DNA of 64,000 bases from Brevundimonas sp. (GTDB taxonomy: Bacteria > Pseudomonadota > Alphaproteobacteria > Caulobacterales > Caulobacteraceae): the NCBI RefSeq assembly GCF_003248455.1, contig NZ_QFNM01000003.1, positions 62,001 to 126,000 on the forward strand. Reading direction: 5' to 3'. Below, one piece after another: positions 32,717 through 41,317 of this stretch; position 1 is the first letter of the stretch; the number at the start of each line of letters is the position of its first letter. A program made the position numbers and the translations under genes. The notes beneath the pieces were generated by a model that saw nothing but the letters and a program-made list of their open reading frames with translations, searched no databases and was not told the origin of the DNA.

Positions 32717-34023
32717 CTATCTGCGCTCCCGGCAGCGGCGCCCGGACCGAAGCGGGCGCGGAAATCGTCAAGACGGATGACGAAATCGTCGCTGGCGACG
32801 AAATCGGCGTCGGTCATCTGCGGCTGTTCATTGGGCTTGTAGCGGTGGGCGTATTCTGGCTGGTCAGACGCATACTGACGATAGTGGGTCGAATAGGCGC
32901 GCACCCGCACCGTCGGCGTGTCGCCGGTGATGTCGAAGGTCATCAGCCGCATCCAGCCGTCGCCGATCCCCGGCGCGCGATCCGGCGCCAAGCCCGCGTC
33001 CAGCGCGGTCTGATTGCGGTCCTGATAGTCCGACAGCAACTGATAGACGGCGCCGCCCTGGCGGTTCGCGTCCGTGCGGAAGGCCTGGCCGTTGTGGTGG
33101 CCGCTCAGCACCATGAAAATCTGCGGATTGCGGGCGATCAGCTTGTCCCACACCCCTTGGGCGTCGTTATCGAACGGGTCCAGCGCGTGCAGATCGACCA
33201 CCGGATGGGCGCGGCGCTGACCGGTCTTGTCGATGAAATCATGGGTGGTGATCAGGGTCGGCAGGCCCGGATGGGCGTGGATGACCGTTTCGGCCCATTT
33301 CAGGCTGGCGTCAGACGGGGCCATCTGCAAGCCGACGTGCAGGAAGCGATAGCCGCCTGCCTCGAAAACCTGGGCGCTGTCGGCGCCGCCGTCGTGAGAG
33401 GCCACATACCAGGGGCGGTCCTTGAAGAACTTGGTTCCCGCACCGAAGGCCTGGTTCCAGGCGGTCAGGCCGCCGATGTGGATCATGCCCAGGCGGCGCA
33501 GGTCGCCGGGCGGCGCGGTCAGGTCCTGAGGCCACTGCTCTTCCCACCACTGACCGTCGTAGTCGTGATTGCCCGACACGACCGAGAAGGGCAGGACGCC
33601 GTCGATGCGGTCGTATGCGGCGATGGACGCCGGAATCTCGACCGTCCGCACGCCCTCGGCCATCTTCTCCAGATTGGCGCCGCCAGGCGCCGGGCGTGGA
33701 CGAAAGCCTCGCGCGGCATGCTCGGGGTCGATGGCCAGGACCGGGTGCTGCCACACGTCGCCGACGGCGGTGGCGAAGACGATGTCGCCGCCGCGAGAGA
33801 CCGCGTGGTCCGCGATGAACTGCAACTGTTCGGTCATCATGTCGCGCGCGTCGAAGGGAAAGCCCGCCGCGCGCTGATGGGTGAAGTCCGCATAGTTTTG
33901 GGTGTCGGGAATGACGGCGATGGTGAACCGGCCCGTCGCGGGCTGGGCCAGGGCTGCGCCCGAGGCCAGGGCGATCCCGCCCGCCAGAAGGGCGCAGGTC
34001 AGGCGTTTCCAAAGGGTTTGCAC
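32713..34023 (-). CDS. secreted calcineurin-like metallophosphoesterase
   Basis: A 436-residue exported phosphoesterase. Signal peptide ending GAALAQ, then TIAVIPDTQNYADF (first metal Asp), DIVFATAVGDVWQH (bridging Asp), FSVVSGNHDYDGQWW (GNHD), LPTLITTHDFIDK and FMVLSGHHNGQAF (GHxN-like). The two-metal site is complete. The start is a GTG with GGGAG nine bases upstream. It lies between the TonB receptor upstream and phoD downstream (4-base overlap). The substrate is unknown; members include cyclic-nucleotide and glycerophosphodiester hydrolases. Confidence 0.85.
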   Translation of the reverse strand: MQTLWKRLTCALLAGGIALASGAALAQPATGRFTIAVIPDTQNYADFTHQRAAGFPFDARDMMTEQLQFIADHAVSRGGDIVFATAVGDVWQHPVLAIDPEHAARGFRPRPAPGGANLEKMAEGVRTVEIPASIAAYDRIDGVLPFSVVSGNHDYDGQWWEEQWPQDLTAPPGDLRRLGMIHIGGLTAWNQAFGAGTKFFKDRPWYVASHDGGADSAQVFEAGGYRFLHVGLQMAPSDASLKWAETVIHAHPGLPTLITTHDFIDKTGQRRAHPVVDLHALDPFDNDAQGVWDKLIARNPQIFMVLSGHHNGQAFRTDANRQGGAVYQLLSDYQDRNQTALDAGLAPDRAPGIGDGWMRLMTFDITGDTPTVRVRAYSTHYRQYASDQPEYAHRYKPNEQPQMTDADFVASDDFVIRLDDFRARFGPGAAAGSADR

Positions 34024-34081
34024 GGCGTGTTCTCCCGGCGAAAGGATGGGCTTCGGCCTGAAGACCGAAGCCCGGGTTGGA

Positions 34082-36307
34082 TCAGTAACGATAGCTCAGG
34101 CGCACGCCCCAGGTGCGCGGTGGGTTGGGCGAGCCCGTCGCCGCTGAGATGAAGCGGTTGCGCGATTCCTCGGAGTAGGAATCCGTCAGATTGTTCACAT
34201 AGACGCCGAACGCATAGTTCCCGTTCATCGGCCGCACCGTCACCCCGGCGTTGACCAGCCAATAGGAGTCGATGATCGAGTTGGACGAGGTGGAGAACTT
34301 CTCGTCGCGGAAGGCGTAGTTGGTCTGGGCCTCCACGCCCCAGTCGCCCATCTGCCAGTCATAGGCGATCGAACCCTTGTAGTCCCATTTGGGGAAGGGC
34401 AGCCGCTCGCCGGCGCGGTCGCTGTAGACGATGGTGTTGTACTGGCCCGTCACCGGGTCCTTGGCCGCCTCGGTCGCGGTGGCGTTGACGAAGAAGAACT
34501 CGTCGTATTCGCCGTATTTGTAGGCCAGGGCCTGGGTTATGGTCAGGTTGGGGATGGGCCGCCACACCGCTTCGATCTCCGCGCCCTGGATGTGGGACTT
34601 GGGCACGTTGATCATCCGGCCCACGCGGCCGGTCTGGGTATAGAGCACGCCCTGAAGTTGCTGGTCGCGGTAGTCGTAGTAGAAGGCGGCGGCGTTGAAT
34701 TGCAGTTTGCGGTCGAAGAAGCTGGACTTCACGCCGGTCTCATAGGCGATCAGTTCTTCGAACTTGAACGGCTCCAGCTGGTCCGGCAGGCCGCTGTTGT
34801 AGGTGGTGAAACCGCCCGACTTCACCCCGCGCGAGACGTTGGCGTAGGTCAGGATGTCGTCACTGATCATGTATTCGACACCCAGTTTCCCGGTCCATTC
34901 GCGCATCGATTGAGACTTGGAGGCGGTGGCCCGGACCGAGGGGTTGGGGGCCAGGATCTCGGTCTTGAAGTCGTTCAACTCGCGGGTCTCGTCCTCGTAG
35001 CGCAGGCCGCCGACCAGGGTCAGGCGGTCTGTCAGCTTGTAGTCCAGATTGCCGAACACGCCGGTCGTCTCGACCTTCTGACCGTAGGTGGTGCTCATGT
35101 ACGAGCCCAAATTCCGGGCTTGCGAGAAGTCGGAGTAGAAACCGCCGTCCACGCTTTCGTTGGAGTGATAGACGCCCGCCAGCCACTGGGCGCGACCGCC
35201 GGTCGGCGAGGCCAGGCGGACCTCCTGCGACGAGGTCTCGATGTCGTTGAAGAAGAAGGTGCCGGCCTCGTTGGACGCGGTGGCGTCCCAGTCGTTGAAC
35301 TCGTTGCGGTCGAACGTCTCGTAGCTGGCGATGGCCGTCAGGGTCGCCCAGGTGAGGTCCTGGTTCAGGCGCAGGCTGACGCCCTTGCCCTCGTTGTCGC
35401 GGAATGGCTTGGCGTTCGGCGAGGTGCCGATAAGCTGGGCGAAATAGGGGCTGATGCCCCAGCCGGTGATGCGGTGAGACGTATCGATCGGATAGACCCG
35501 GCCGCCGCTCGAGGTGAAGGGGCTGGTGATCAGGCGCAGGCCCCGGCCATCCGACTGGTCGCGGCTGTAGTGCAGGTTCAGGTCGATGTCGGTCTGGGCC
35601 GTCGGGGTCCAGTTGACGCGCAGGCGGGCGGCCTTGGTGTCCTTGTCGCCCAGACGTTCGCCAGTGTCGCGATTGTACTGCCAGGCGCCGCCCGATTCCG
35701 CCGCCACTGACAGACGCGCCGTCAGGTTTTCGGCGACCGGGCCAGACAGGTAACCCTCCAGCTTGGCCGCGTCATAGCTGCCGTAGCTAAGGTTCAGGCC
35801 GGCGGCGACATGGTCCGTCGGGGCGTTGGTGATGACGCTGACGGCGCCGCCGGTGGTGTTTCGGCCGTAAAGCGTGCCCTGCGGCCCGCGCAGCACCTCA
35901 ATGCGGGCGATGTCGTACAGCAGGCCTTGCGTCATGACGCCGTAAGGATAGGCGACCTCGTCGACGTAGATTCCCACGGTCGAGGTGTTGTTGGCGGCGT
36001 AGTCGGTCAGGCCGACGCCGCGAATGCGGAATTGCGGTTGGCCGCCGCCCAGCTGGCTATCGACCTCCAGGCTAGGAACCGTGTTCTCCAGGTCGTTGAC
36101 GGTCTGGATGTTGCGGTCGTCCAACGCCTCGCCAGAGATGACGGTCAGGGCCAGGCCGACCTTCTGAGAGGATTCGGCGCGGCGCTGGGCCGTGACGATG
36201 ACGTCGTCGACCGATGCGGTCGCGGCCTCGGACTGGGTTTGAGCGAAGGCGGGCATGGCCGCCATGGCCAGGACGACGCCGGAAGCGCCGAGAAGAAGAC
36301 GTTGCAT
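34082..36307 (-). CDS. TonB-dependent receptor
   Basis: A 741-residue receptor. Signal peptide (MQRLLLGASGVVLAMAAMPAFAQ), a VDDVIVTAQRRAES TonB-box region, and a plug with GEALDDRNIQTVNDLENTVPSLEV, FRIRGVGLTDYAANNTSTVGIYVDEV and IARIEVLRGPQGTLYGRNTTGGAVSVIT. The barrel ends GVRLSYRY with a terminal Tyr. It is the first gene of the phosphatase operon (58 bases to the metallophosphoesterase) and probably imports the substrate or a partly hydrolysed product. A palindromic site lies in its promoter region, below the TetR gene. Confidence 0.9.
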   Translation of the reverse strand: MQRLLLGASGVVLAMAAMPAFAQTQSEAATASVDDVIVTAQRRAESSQKVGLALTVISGEALDDRNIQTVNDLENTVPSLEVDSQLGGGQPQFRIRGVGLTDYAANNTSTVGIYVDEVAYPYGVMTQGLLYDIARIEVLRGPQGTLYGRNTTGGAVSVITNAPTDHVAAGLNLSYGSYDAAKLEGYLSGPVAENLTARLSVAAESGGAWQYNRDTGERLGDKDTKAARLRVNWTPTAQTDIDLNLHYSRDQSDGRGLRLITSPFTSSGGRVYPIDTSHRITGWGISPYFAQLIGTSPNAKPFRDNEGKGVSLRLNQDLTWATLTAIASYETFDRNEFNDWDATASNEAGTFFFNDIETSSQEVRLASPTGGRAQWLAGVYHSNESVDGGFYSDFSQARNLGSYMSTTYGQKVETTGVFGNLDYKLTDRLTLVGGLRYEDETRELNDFKTEILAPNPSVRATASKSQSMREWTGKLGVEYMISDDILTYANVSRGVKSGGFTTYNSGLPDQLEPFKFEELIAYETGVKSSFFDRKLQFNAAAFYYDYRDQQLQGVLYTQTGRVGRMINVPKSHIQGAEIEAVWRPIPNLTITQALAYKYGEYDEFFFVNATATEAAKDPVTGQYNTIVYSDRAGERLPFPKWDYKGSIAYDWQMGDWGVEAQTNYAFRDEKFSTSSNSIIDSYWLVNAGVTVRPMNGNYAFGVYVNNLTDSYSEESRNRFISAATGSPNPPRTWGVRLSYRY

Positions 36308-36517
36308 GTTCGATCCTTCGGGCGACGCGCGGGGAACCCCCTCCCTCGCGCGCCGAAGCGTTGCTGGGCATTGCCGAACAGGTGTCTCTCACATCGCGGC
36401 GGGCGAGCACGGGCGCAGGGGAAGAACGCCAAGGCCGCTGATCGCCGCGTCAGAAAAACAACTGTTCGACAACAATGGGCCATTAGGCCGCAGGCGCTAT
36501 GCTTTTGTGACGCTTAT

Positions 36518-36541
36518 CAGAACTGTTTCTGTCAAGGACAG
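36518..36541. promoter_or_regulatory. overlapping inverted repeats, candidate TetR operator
   Basis: CAGAA-CTGT-TTCTG (36518-36531) overlaps CTGTC-AAG-GACAG (36529-36541). On the minus strand the second repeat contains TTGACA (36530-36535), a consensus -35 box for the receptor gene that starts at 36307. Binding here would block the promoter. No clear -10 was found. Confidence 0.45.
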
Positions 36542-36575
36542 CTGCCGAATGGGGCGCTCTAGGGTAACGGGTGTT

Positions 36576-37829
36576 CTATCGCGCTCGGCGCGCAACGAGT
36601 TTGGTTGCCGCCGCCTGGAGTTCGGCGGACGTGACCTCTTGGCCCGTCGCGGCGGCGGTCAAGGCGCTGCCTTTGACCCACAGGGCGAAACGGGTCGCCG
36701 CAAGGCGCGTCAGGTCGAAGTCGACGGGCCACACACCCTCGCTGTTGTAATAGGTGCCGCCGCCCTCGGGACCGCGCAGCAGCATGACGAGGTCCTGCAA
36801 TGAAGGATCGCGACGGGCCTCGATGCATATGCTTGCGATCAAACGTGCGTAGCGAACGTAGAAACCCTCGCCGTTTGGCCCGATCGCGAGGGTCGGCGCC
36901 ATGATGCGCGACCAGCTGTCCAGATCGGCGACCGCGGGGTCGCCTTCAGGGCGCTGGCCCGCCAGATAGCGCGGCATGTCGCGAAACACGCTGTGCCAGA
37001 TCGCATCCAGAACGAAGCGTCGCATATCCGGCCAGTGATAGGCGATGGTCGAGGTGGACGTGCCGGCGACGACGCTGACCGAGCGATTGGTGATCGCCGT
37101 CACGCCGCGTGCGAGAATCTGATCGGCGGCGATATCCAGAAGCTTCAGCCGCATGGAGTCCGACGCCAAGCCCGCGGCAGGCGCCTGGGGCAGAACCAGA
37201 TTTTCGCGGTACCAGAAGGTGACGGTCGCGGGTCCATCCCTCTGGCCCAGCGCATGGTCTATCAGGCCCGCCAATCCCTCCGCCAGGATGAGGTCGTAGT
37301 CGGCGCGCCCCAGGAGCGCGCCGGCATAGAACTGTTCCATCGTCAGCATCCCGACCAGAGGCTCCGCGACCCGAGCCAGCCGGTCGTCGACGGCCAGATG
37401 GCTGCGCCAAGCCTCGCGCCGAAGCGCATCCCATCGCACCAGCAGGTCGCGACGCGCCGTGTCCGGCTCGGCGTCGAGCAGCAACGATTCCCAAATGCGC
37501 ACAAAACCGGCGTCGGAGGCGGCGCGGAGACGCAGATAGTGCTGGATCAGACTCAGCAGATTATCGCGTGCGAGGGTAAGGCCGGATACGGCGTTGAAGA
37601 ACCGGGCGTGGAACGCCGCGTCCAGCCGCATGGCTTCCTCGCCCACAGCCTGAACCAGCCCCGACTTGGCGCCGAACAGATTGACGATGACGGTGGTGCT
37701 CTTGCCCAGGGCCTGCGCCAGATCGCGCAGCGTCAGACTATGCAGCCCATTTGCCGCGGCCTGAGCGATCGCCGCATCGACGACCTGTTGGGCGTCGACC
37801 GAGCGGCTTGTCGTCTGGATTTGGAGCAT
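36576..37829 (-). CDS. double TetR-family transcriptional regulator
   Basis: A 417-residue protein with two TetR units in tandem. The first HTH is at about residues 13-61 (VDAAIAQAAANGLHSLTLRDLAQALGKSTTVIVNLFGAKSGLVQ), followed by a helical ligand domain. The second is at about 225-281 (LLDIAADQILARGVTAITNRSVSVVAGTSTSTIAYHWPDMRRF), with its own effector domain. A single polypeptide could act as an obligate pseudo-dimer. The ATG at 37829 follows GAGG; a GTG 21 bases upstream is the alternative. It is the first gene of the minus-strand phosphatase array and the likely repressor of the receptor operon. Confidence 0.82.
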   Translation of the reverse strand: MLQIQTTSRSVDAQQVVDAAIAQAAANGLHSLTLRDLAQALGKSTTVIVNLFGAKSGLVQAVGEEAMRLDAAFHARFFNAVSGLTLARDNLLSLIQHYLRLRAASDAGFVRIWESLLLDAEPDTARRDLLVRWDALRREAWRSHLAVDDRLARVAEPLVGMLTMEQFYAGALLGRADYDLILAEGLAGLIDHALGQRDGPATVTFWYRENLVLPQAPAAGLASDSMRLKLLDIAADQILARGVTAITNRSVSVVAGTSTSTIAYHWPDMRRFVLDAIWHSVFRDMPRYLAGQRPEGDPAVADLDSWSRIMAPTLAIGPNGEGFYVRYARLIASICIEARRDPSLQDLVMLLRGPEGGGTYYNSEGVWPVDFDLTRLAATRFALWVKGSALTAAATGQEVTSAELQAAATKLVARRAR

Positions 37830-38096
37830 GGGCCTCAATGCAGCGACCACGGCCGGCTGTCGAGGGCGCGAATGCGTGTTCGCCGGCGAACCAACCGGGG
37901 CGGAAACGGCAGAGGCCCGCCTCGCTTCAGAGGTTGGTCACACGTCGAGAGCCGCGACGTTGGCGCTGACCCTGATGCCCAGGCTGGAGCGCCGGTCGGC
38001 TCGTGGGTCCTATTGGACGGGAACGGCGTCCTCGCAAGGGTCAGCAGCCGGGTCTAGATTGGGGGCCGAGCCCGCAAGTCCTGCGTCGGCGGCGTC

Positions 38097-40751
38097 TCAA
38101 AGGCGGAAGCGCAAGGCCAGCGAGTAGAGCGTCTCTTCCCGGCGGACGTCGCGGGGATAGACGCCGTCGCCGTAGTCGAAGAAGGATCGAAACGGTTCGC
38201 CTAGCAGGTTGGAAGCATCGAAGGCGATCGTGACCCGCTGGGTCGGCGAGTAACTCGCCGAAAAATCGAGCCGTTTCACGTCGTCCACATATTCGCCGGC
38301 CACGCCGTTCCCGTATTTGGTGCGGACATTGTAGGCGAGGCGGGCGTTGAACGGGCCGTTCTCGTACATGCCGACGACGTTGTACGAATACTTCGACACG
38401 AACTGCAGGTCGCCGTCGATGGCCGTGCCATTCAGCTGGAGGCCGAAATGACGCGCCCAGCCGGGCGCGAACTCGTAGTCGAGGAAGGTGGTGAAGGCCG
38501 CCTCGACCCCCTGCAGCACGGCGGCGTCCAAGTTCTGGGGCCGGGTGATGCGCAGGTCGCCATAGACCGGATCGACCACATCGACCGTCTCGTTGACGAT
38601 GAAGCCGTCGATCTCGCGCCGGAAGACGCCCAGGGTCGCCCAGCCGCTGTCGGAGAAATAGTACTCCACTGTGGCGTCGTAGTTGGCGGACTTGATCGGC
38701 TGCAGGTCGATGTTCCCGCCGCTGGCGGTGCGCAGGCCCGACGAGTCCGGGTTGGGCGAGACGAACAGGCCAGGATTCAGCTGACCGAAGGCCGGGCGGG
38801 TGCGGGTCTGATTGGCGGCGAGGCGGAGTTGCACAGCGTCGCTGAGCGGGAATTTCACGTTCAGGCTGGGCAGAAGGTCGGTGTAGCGGCTGGTGCGCTG
38901 GACCGGGGTGAAGACTTCGGCGCCCCCGGCGGTGTCGCGGGTCGTGCCGTCGACGGCGACCTCGGTGGCGACGATGCGCAGGCCGGCGTCGCCCTCGACC
39001 GGCAGGCCGAACAGGGTGAAGGCGAAGTCGGTCTGGCCATAGCCGGTCCAGGCCTTTTCGTTCGCTTCGAAGGCCTGTTCGGGAATGACCGGCGGGTCGC
39101 CGGGCGCGAAGCCGGCGATGGCGCGCAACTGTTCGATATTGTCGCGCAGGCTGTCGTAGGTCGGAACCACCCAGGTCCGCATCGTCTGAACGTCGCTGCC
39201 GTTGAAGCCTTCAGGAGCCAGGGTCAGTTCGACCGGCATGTCCGCCAGCGGAATACGCCGATCCTCCTGGTTCAGATAGCGTTCCCCGTTCTCGTAGGAT
39301 GCGTTGCGGTCGACGTAGCGGACGCCGAACCGGGTTTCGGGGAACAGGCTGGAGCCGGTGTCGAGCTTCAGGTCGATCCGGGCCTGGACATCGTCGCCCC
39401 GGCCCTGGAACCGCCGGTCGAACAGGCCCCGATAGATGAAGTTGGCCGGATTTGCGGTGTCGAAGTCGCGGAAGGAGAACTCCAACCCGCCGTCTTCGCG
39501 CGGCACGTCGAAGTCGATGTCGGCGATCGGCGTGGAGGCGAAGGCTGTGTCCAGATTGTGGATGGAGTTGGTGTAGGTGGTGTCGGTCCGCGCCAGATCG
39601 AACGACCATTCGGCGGGCCCGGCCGTGTAGACACCGCCGATGGCGTATTGCCAGGTGTCGGTCTTGCCGAAGGCGGCGCTCTGGAACTGTTCGGGACGCA
39701 GGCCGTCGGCGGCGGTCAGGCTCTGGACATCGCCGCCCGGGCGCAGGACGACGTTTTCGAAGCGGGTGCCCTCTGCGTACAGGGGCGTGATGAACTGGCG
39801 ATCGTAGATCTCGCCGCGATAGCCCTGATAGAGGCCGTCGAAATAGAATTCCAGATCGTCGCTGGGCCGCCATTGCAGGGCGATGTTGGCCGAGGGCCGC
39901 CAGCGGTCGCCGGCGCCGTAGAAGACGCCGACCGCGTCGGGGAAGCGGACCCCGGCCAAGGCGGGATCGGCGGTCTGGTCGGCGATGGTTCCGACCACCC
40001 CGGAATCCCAGCGCACGGAATCGAGGTAGCGCAGGCTGGTGTAGGACAGGTTCACCAAGGCTCCGACCTCGCCGACAGGGGTGGTCCAGCGGTTGCTGAC
40101 CAGGATGTCGCCGTTGGGGTCGTATCGTTCGGACTGGGTGGCGTAGGTTCCGCGCACTGAACCGGCGATCTCGAGCCCGTCGAAATCGAACGGGCGGCGC
40201 GAGCGGACGTTGATCAGGCCGGCGATGCCGCTTTCAAGCCGCCAGGCGGAGGAGGACTTGAAGACCTCCAGCGCGGCGACGGAAGCCGCTGGAAAGTCCT
40301 GAAGCGCCACGCCGCGGCCTTCGGCGGTGAAGATGTCGCGGCCGTTGTAGGTGGTGGAGACGTCGGGCAGGCCGCGGACCAGGACGCGCGCCGCCTCGCC
40401 GCCGCCGCGCTCGACCTGGACGCCGGTGACGCGGGCCAGGGATTCGGAGGCGTTGCTGTCGGGCAGTTTGCCGATGTCCTCGGCGACGACGACATCGACG
40501 ACCTCGTCGGCGTTGCGCTTGATGTTGCGAGCCGTCGTCAGACTGTCCCGCGAGCCCGTCACGACGACATCGGCGACGCGTCTAGGAGTCCTTGCCTGGG
40601 CGGGGGACGTTATCGAAACCCTTCGCTCGACCTCTGTTTCGTTCTCTGGAACTTGGGATGAGCTTTCCGCATTCTGACCCAGTGCGGCGTGCGGTAGAAA
40701 TAGAGGGCTGAAGGCGGCTGAACAACAGAACAGCAGGCGGCGAAATGACAT
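38097..40751 (-). CDS. TonB-dependent receptor (Caulobacter/Xanthomonas type)
   Basis: An 884-residue receptor. Signal peptide MSFRRLLFCCSAAFSPLFLPHAALGQ, then VADVVVTGSRDSLTTARNIKRNADEVVDVVVAEDIGKLPDSNASESLARVTGVQVERG, VLVRGLPDVSTTYNGRDIF and WRLESGIAGLINVRSRRPFDF. The long barrel ends LYSLALRFRL. The ATG at 40751 has AGGGGA upstream; a much longer open frame reaches 40988 but crosses non-coding sequence. No enzyme gene adjoins it directly, and it is followed by the TetR gene 267 bases downstream. The ligand is unknown. Confidence 0.88.
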   Translation of the reverse strand: MSFRRLLFCCSAAFSPLFLPHAALGQNAESSSQVPENETEVERRVSITSPAQARTPRRVADVVVTGSRDSLTTARNIKRNADEVVDVVVAEDIGKLPDSNASESLARVTGVQVERGGGEAARVLVRGLPDVSTTYNGRDIFTAEGRGVALQDFPAASVAALEVFKSSSAWRLESGIAGLINVRSRRPFDFDGLEIAGSVRGTYATQSERYDPNGDILVSNRWTTPVGEVGALVNLSYTSLRYLDSVRWDSGVVGTIADQTADPALAGVRFPDAVGVFYGAGDRWRPSANIALQWRPSDDLEFYFDGLYQGYRGEIYDRQFITPLYAEGTRFENVVLRPGGDVQSLTAADGLRPEQFQSAAFGKTDTWQYAIGGVYTAGPAEWSFDLARTDTTYTNSIHNLDTAFASTPIADIDFDVPREDGGLEFSFRDFDTANPANFIYRGLFDRRFQGRGDDVQARIDLKLDTGSSLFPETRFGVRYVDRNASYENGERYLNQEDRRIPLADMPVELTLAPEGFNGSDVQTMRTWVVPTYDSLRDNIEQLRAIAGFAPGDPPVIPEQAFEANEKAWTGYGQTDFAFTLFGLPVEGDAGLRIVATEVAVDGTTRDTAGGAEVFTPVQRTSRYTDLLPSLNVKFPLSDAVQLRLAANQTRTRPAFGQLNPGLFVSPNPDSSGLRTASGGNIDLQPIKSANYDATVEYYFSDSGWATLGVFRREIDGFIVNETVDVVDPVYGDLRITRPQNLDAAVLQGVEAAFTTFLDYEFAPGWARHFGLQLNGTAIDGDLQFVSKYSYNVVGMYENGPFNARLAYNVRTKYGNGVAGEYVDDVKRLDFSASYSPTQRVTIAFDASNLLGEPFRSFFDYGDGVYPRDVRREETLYSLALRFRL

Positions 40752-41132
40752 ATTTCCCCTAGGCGTAGCGTAACGATAACGACTTAAGTCATCGTGCAGC
40801 GGCGTCGTTCCATCGAAAATCGCCGTTGTGTTTACAATGTCGGAAAGATGTTCTGATTGGGACTGAAATGTGGGCAATATTCTTCTAGGATTGTTGGTGT
40901 TCTTCCCATTCTCATCGGCGTCACCTCTGCGCCTAACGCTGGTTGGATTCTCGTATAAGTTGTCCGAGTGATCCGTCGGTGGTGTCACCCTGAACTTGTG
41001 GCGATCGGGCAGGGGCGGGTCATGTGGGGCTCACCGCCTCCGGGAAGCGTCAGGCGATCAGCGGCCCAACTCTCGGGCCCGGCATCTGATCGTTTCGTAG
41101 CTGGCTTCAATTCAGCGCGGAGCGAGCCATTC
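40752..41132. other. non-coding stretch upstream of the receptor
   Basis: About 380 bases without a credible gene. The part next to the receptor is AT-richer than its surroundings and probably holds the promoter; no clear operator was seen. The distal part leads into an IS6-family remnant. Confidence 0.4.
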
Positions 41133-41291
41133 CCCACGTCGCGCAAGCTCAGGCCGAAGCGGAAATAGAGCCATGCCGCGTGGCGAATGACGCCCGCGGG
41201 AATCGATGGTGCTGAGCGAGGAGGCTTGAAAAGCCTCCTCGCTCAGCCTTGTACGCCCGCCTTCAGTAGGGACAGGTTTGCGTTAGACCAA
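41133..41291 (-). mobile_element. IS6-family element remnant (5' transposase part and right end)
   Basis: GTCGCGCAAGCTCAGGCCGAAGCGGAA aligns by eye with the intact transposase N-terminal coding part at about 20104-20132. CTTCAG-AGGGACAG-TTTGCGTTAGACC (41260-41290) matches the right end at 20235-20265 (GTTAGCGTTAGACTG). The middle is replaced by a long perfect palindrome (41211-41247). The rest of the element is missing. Confidence 0.6.
41211..41247. repeat. 17-bp perfect palindrome hairpin
   Basis: GCTGAGCGAGGAGGCTT, loop GAA, then AAGCCTCCTCGCTCAGC: every base of the 17-bp arms pairs. It lies inside the IS6 remnant and 71-107 bases downstream of the CocE-like gene stop, so it may act as that gene's terminator. 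No T tract follows on either strand. Confidence 0.6.
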
Positions 41292-41317
41292 CGGCATCAG
41301 CTTAAGGGGGCGCAGGG

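Noticed and set aside
37851..38096. Open frames in the gap between the TetR gene and the next receptor
   Set aside because: They are short or antisense extensions of neighbours with no ribosome site; I see nothing but probable promoter sequence.
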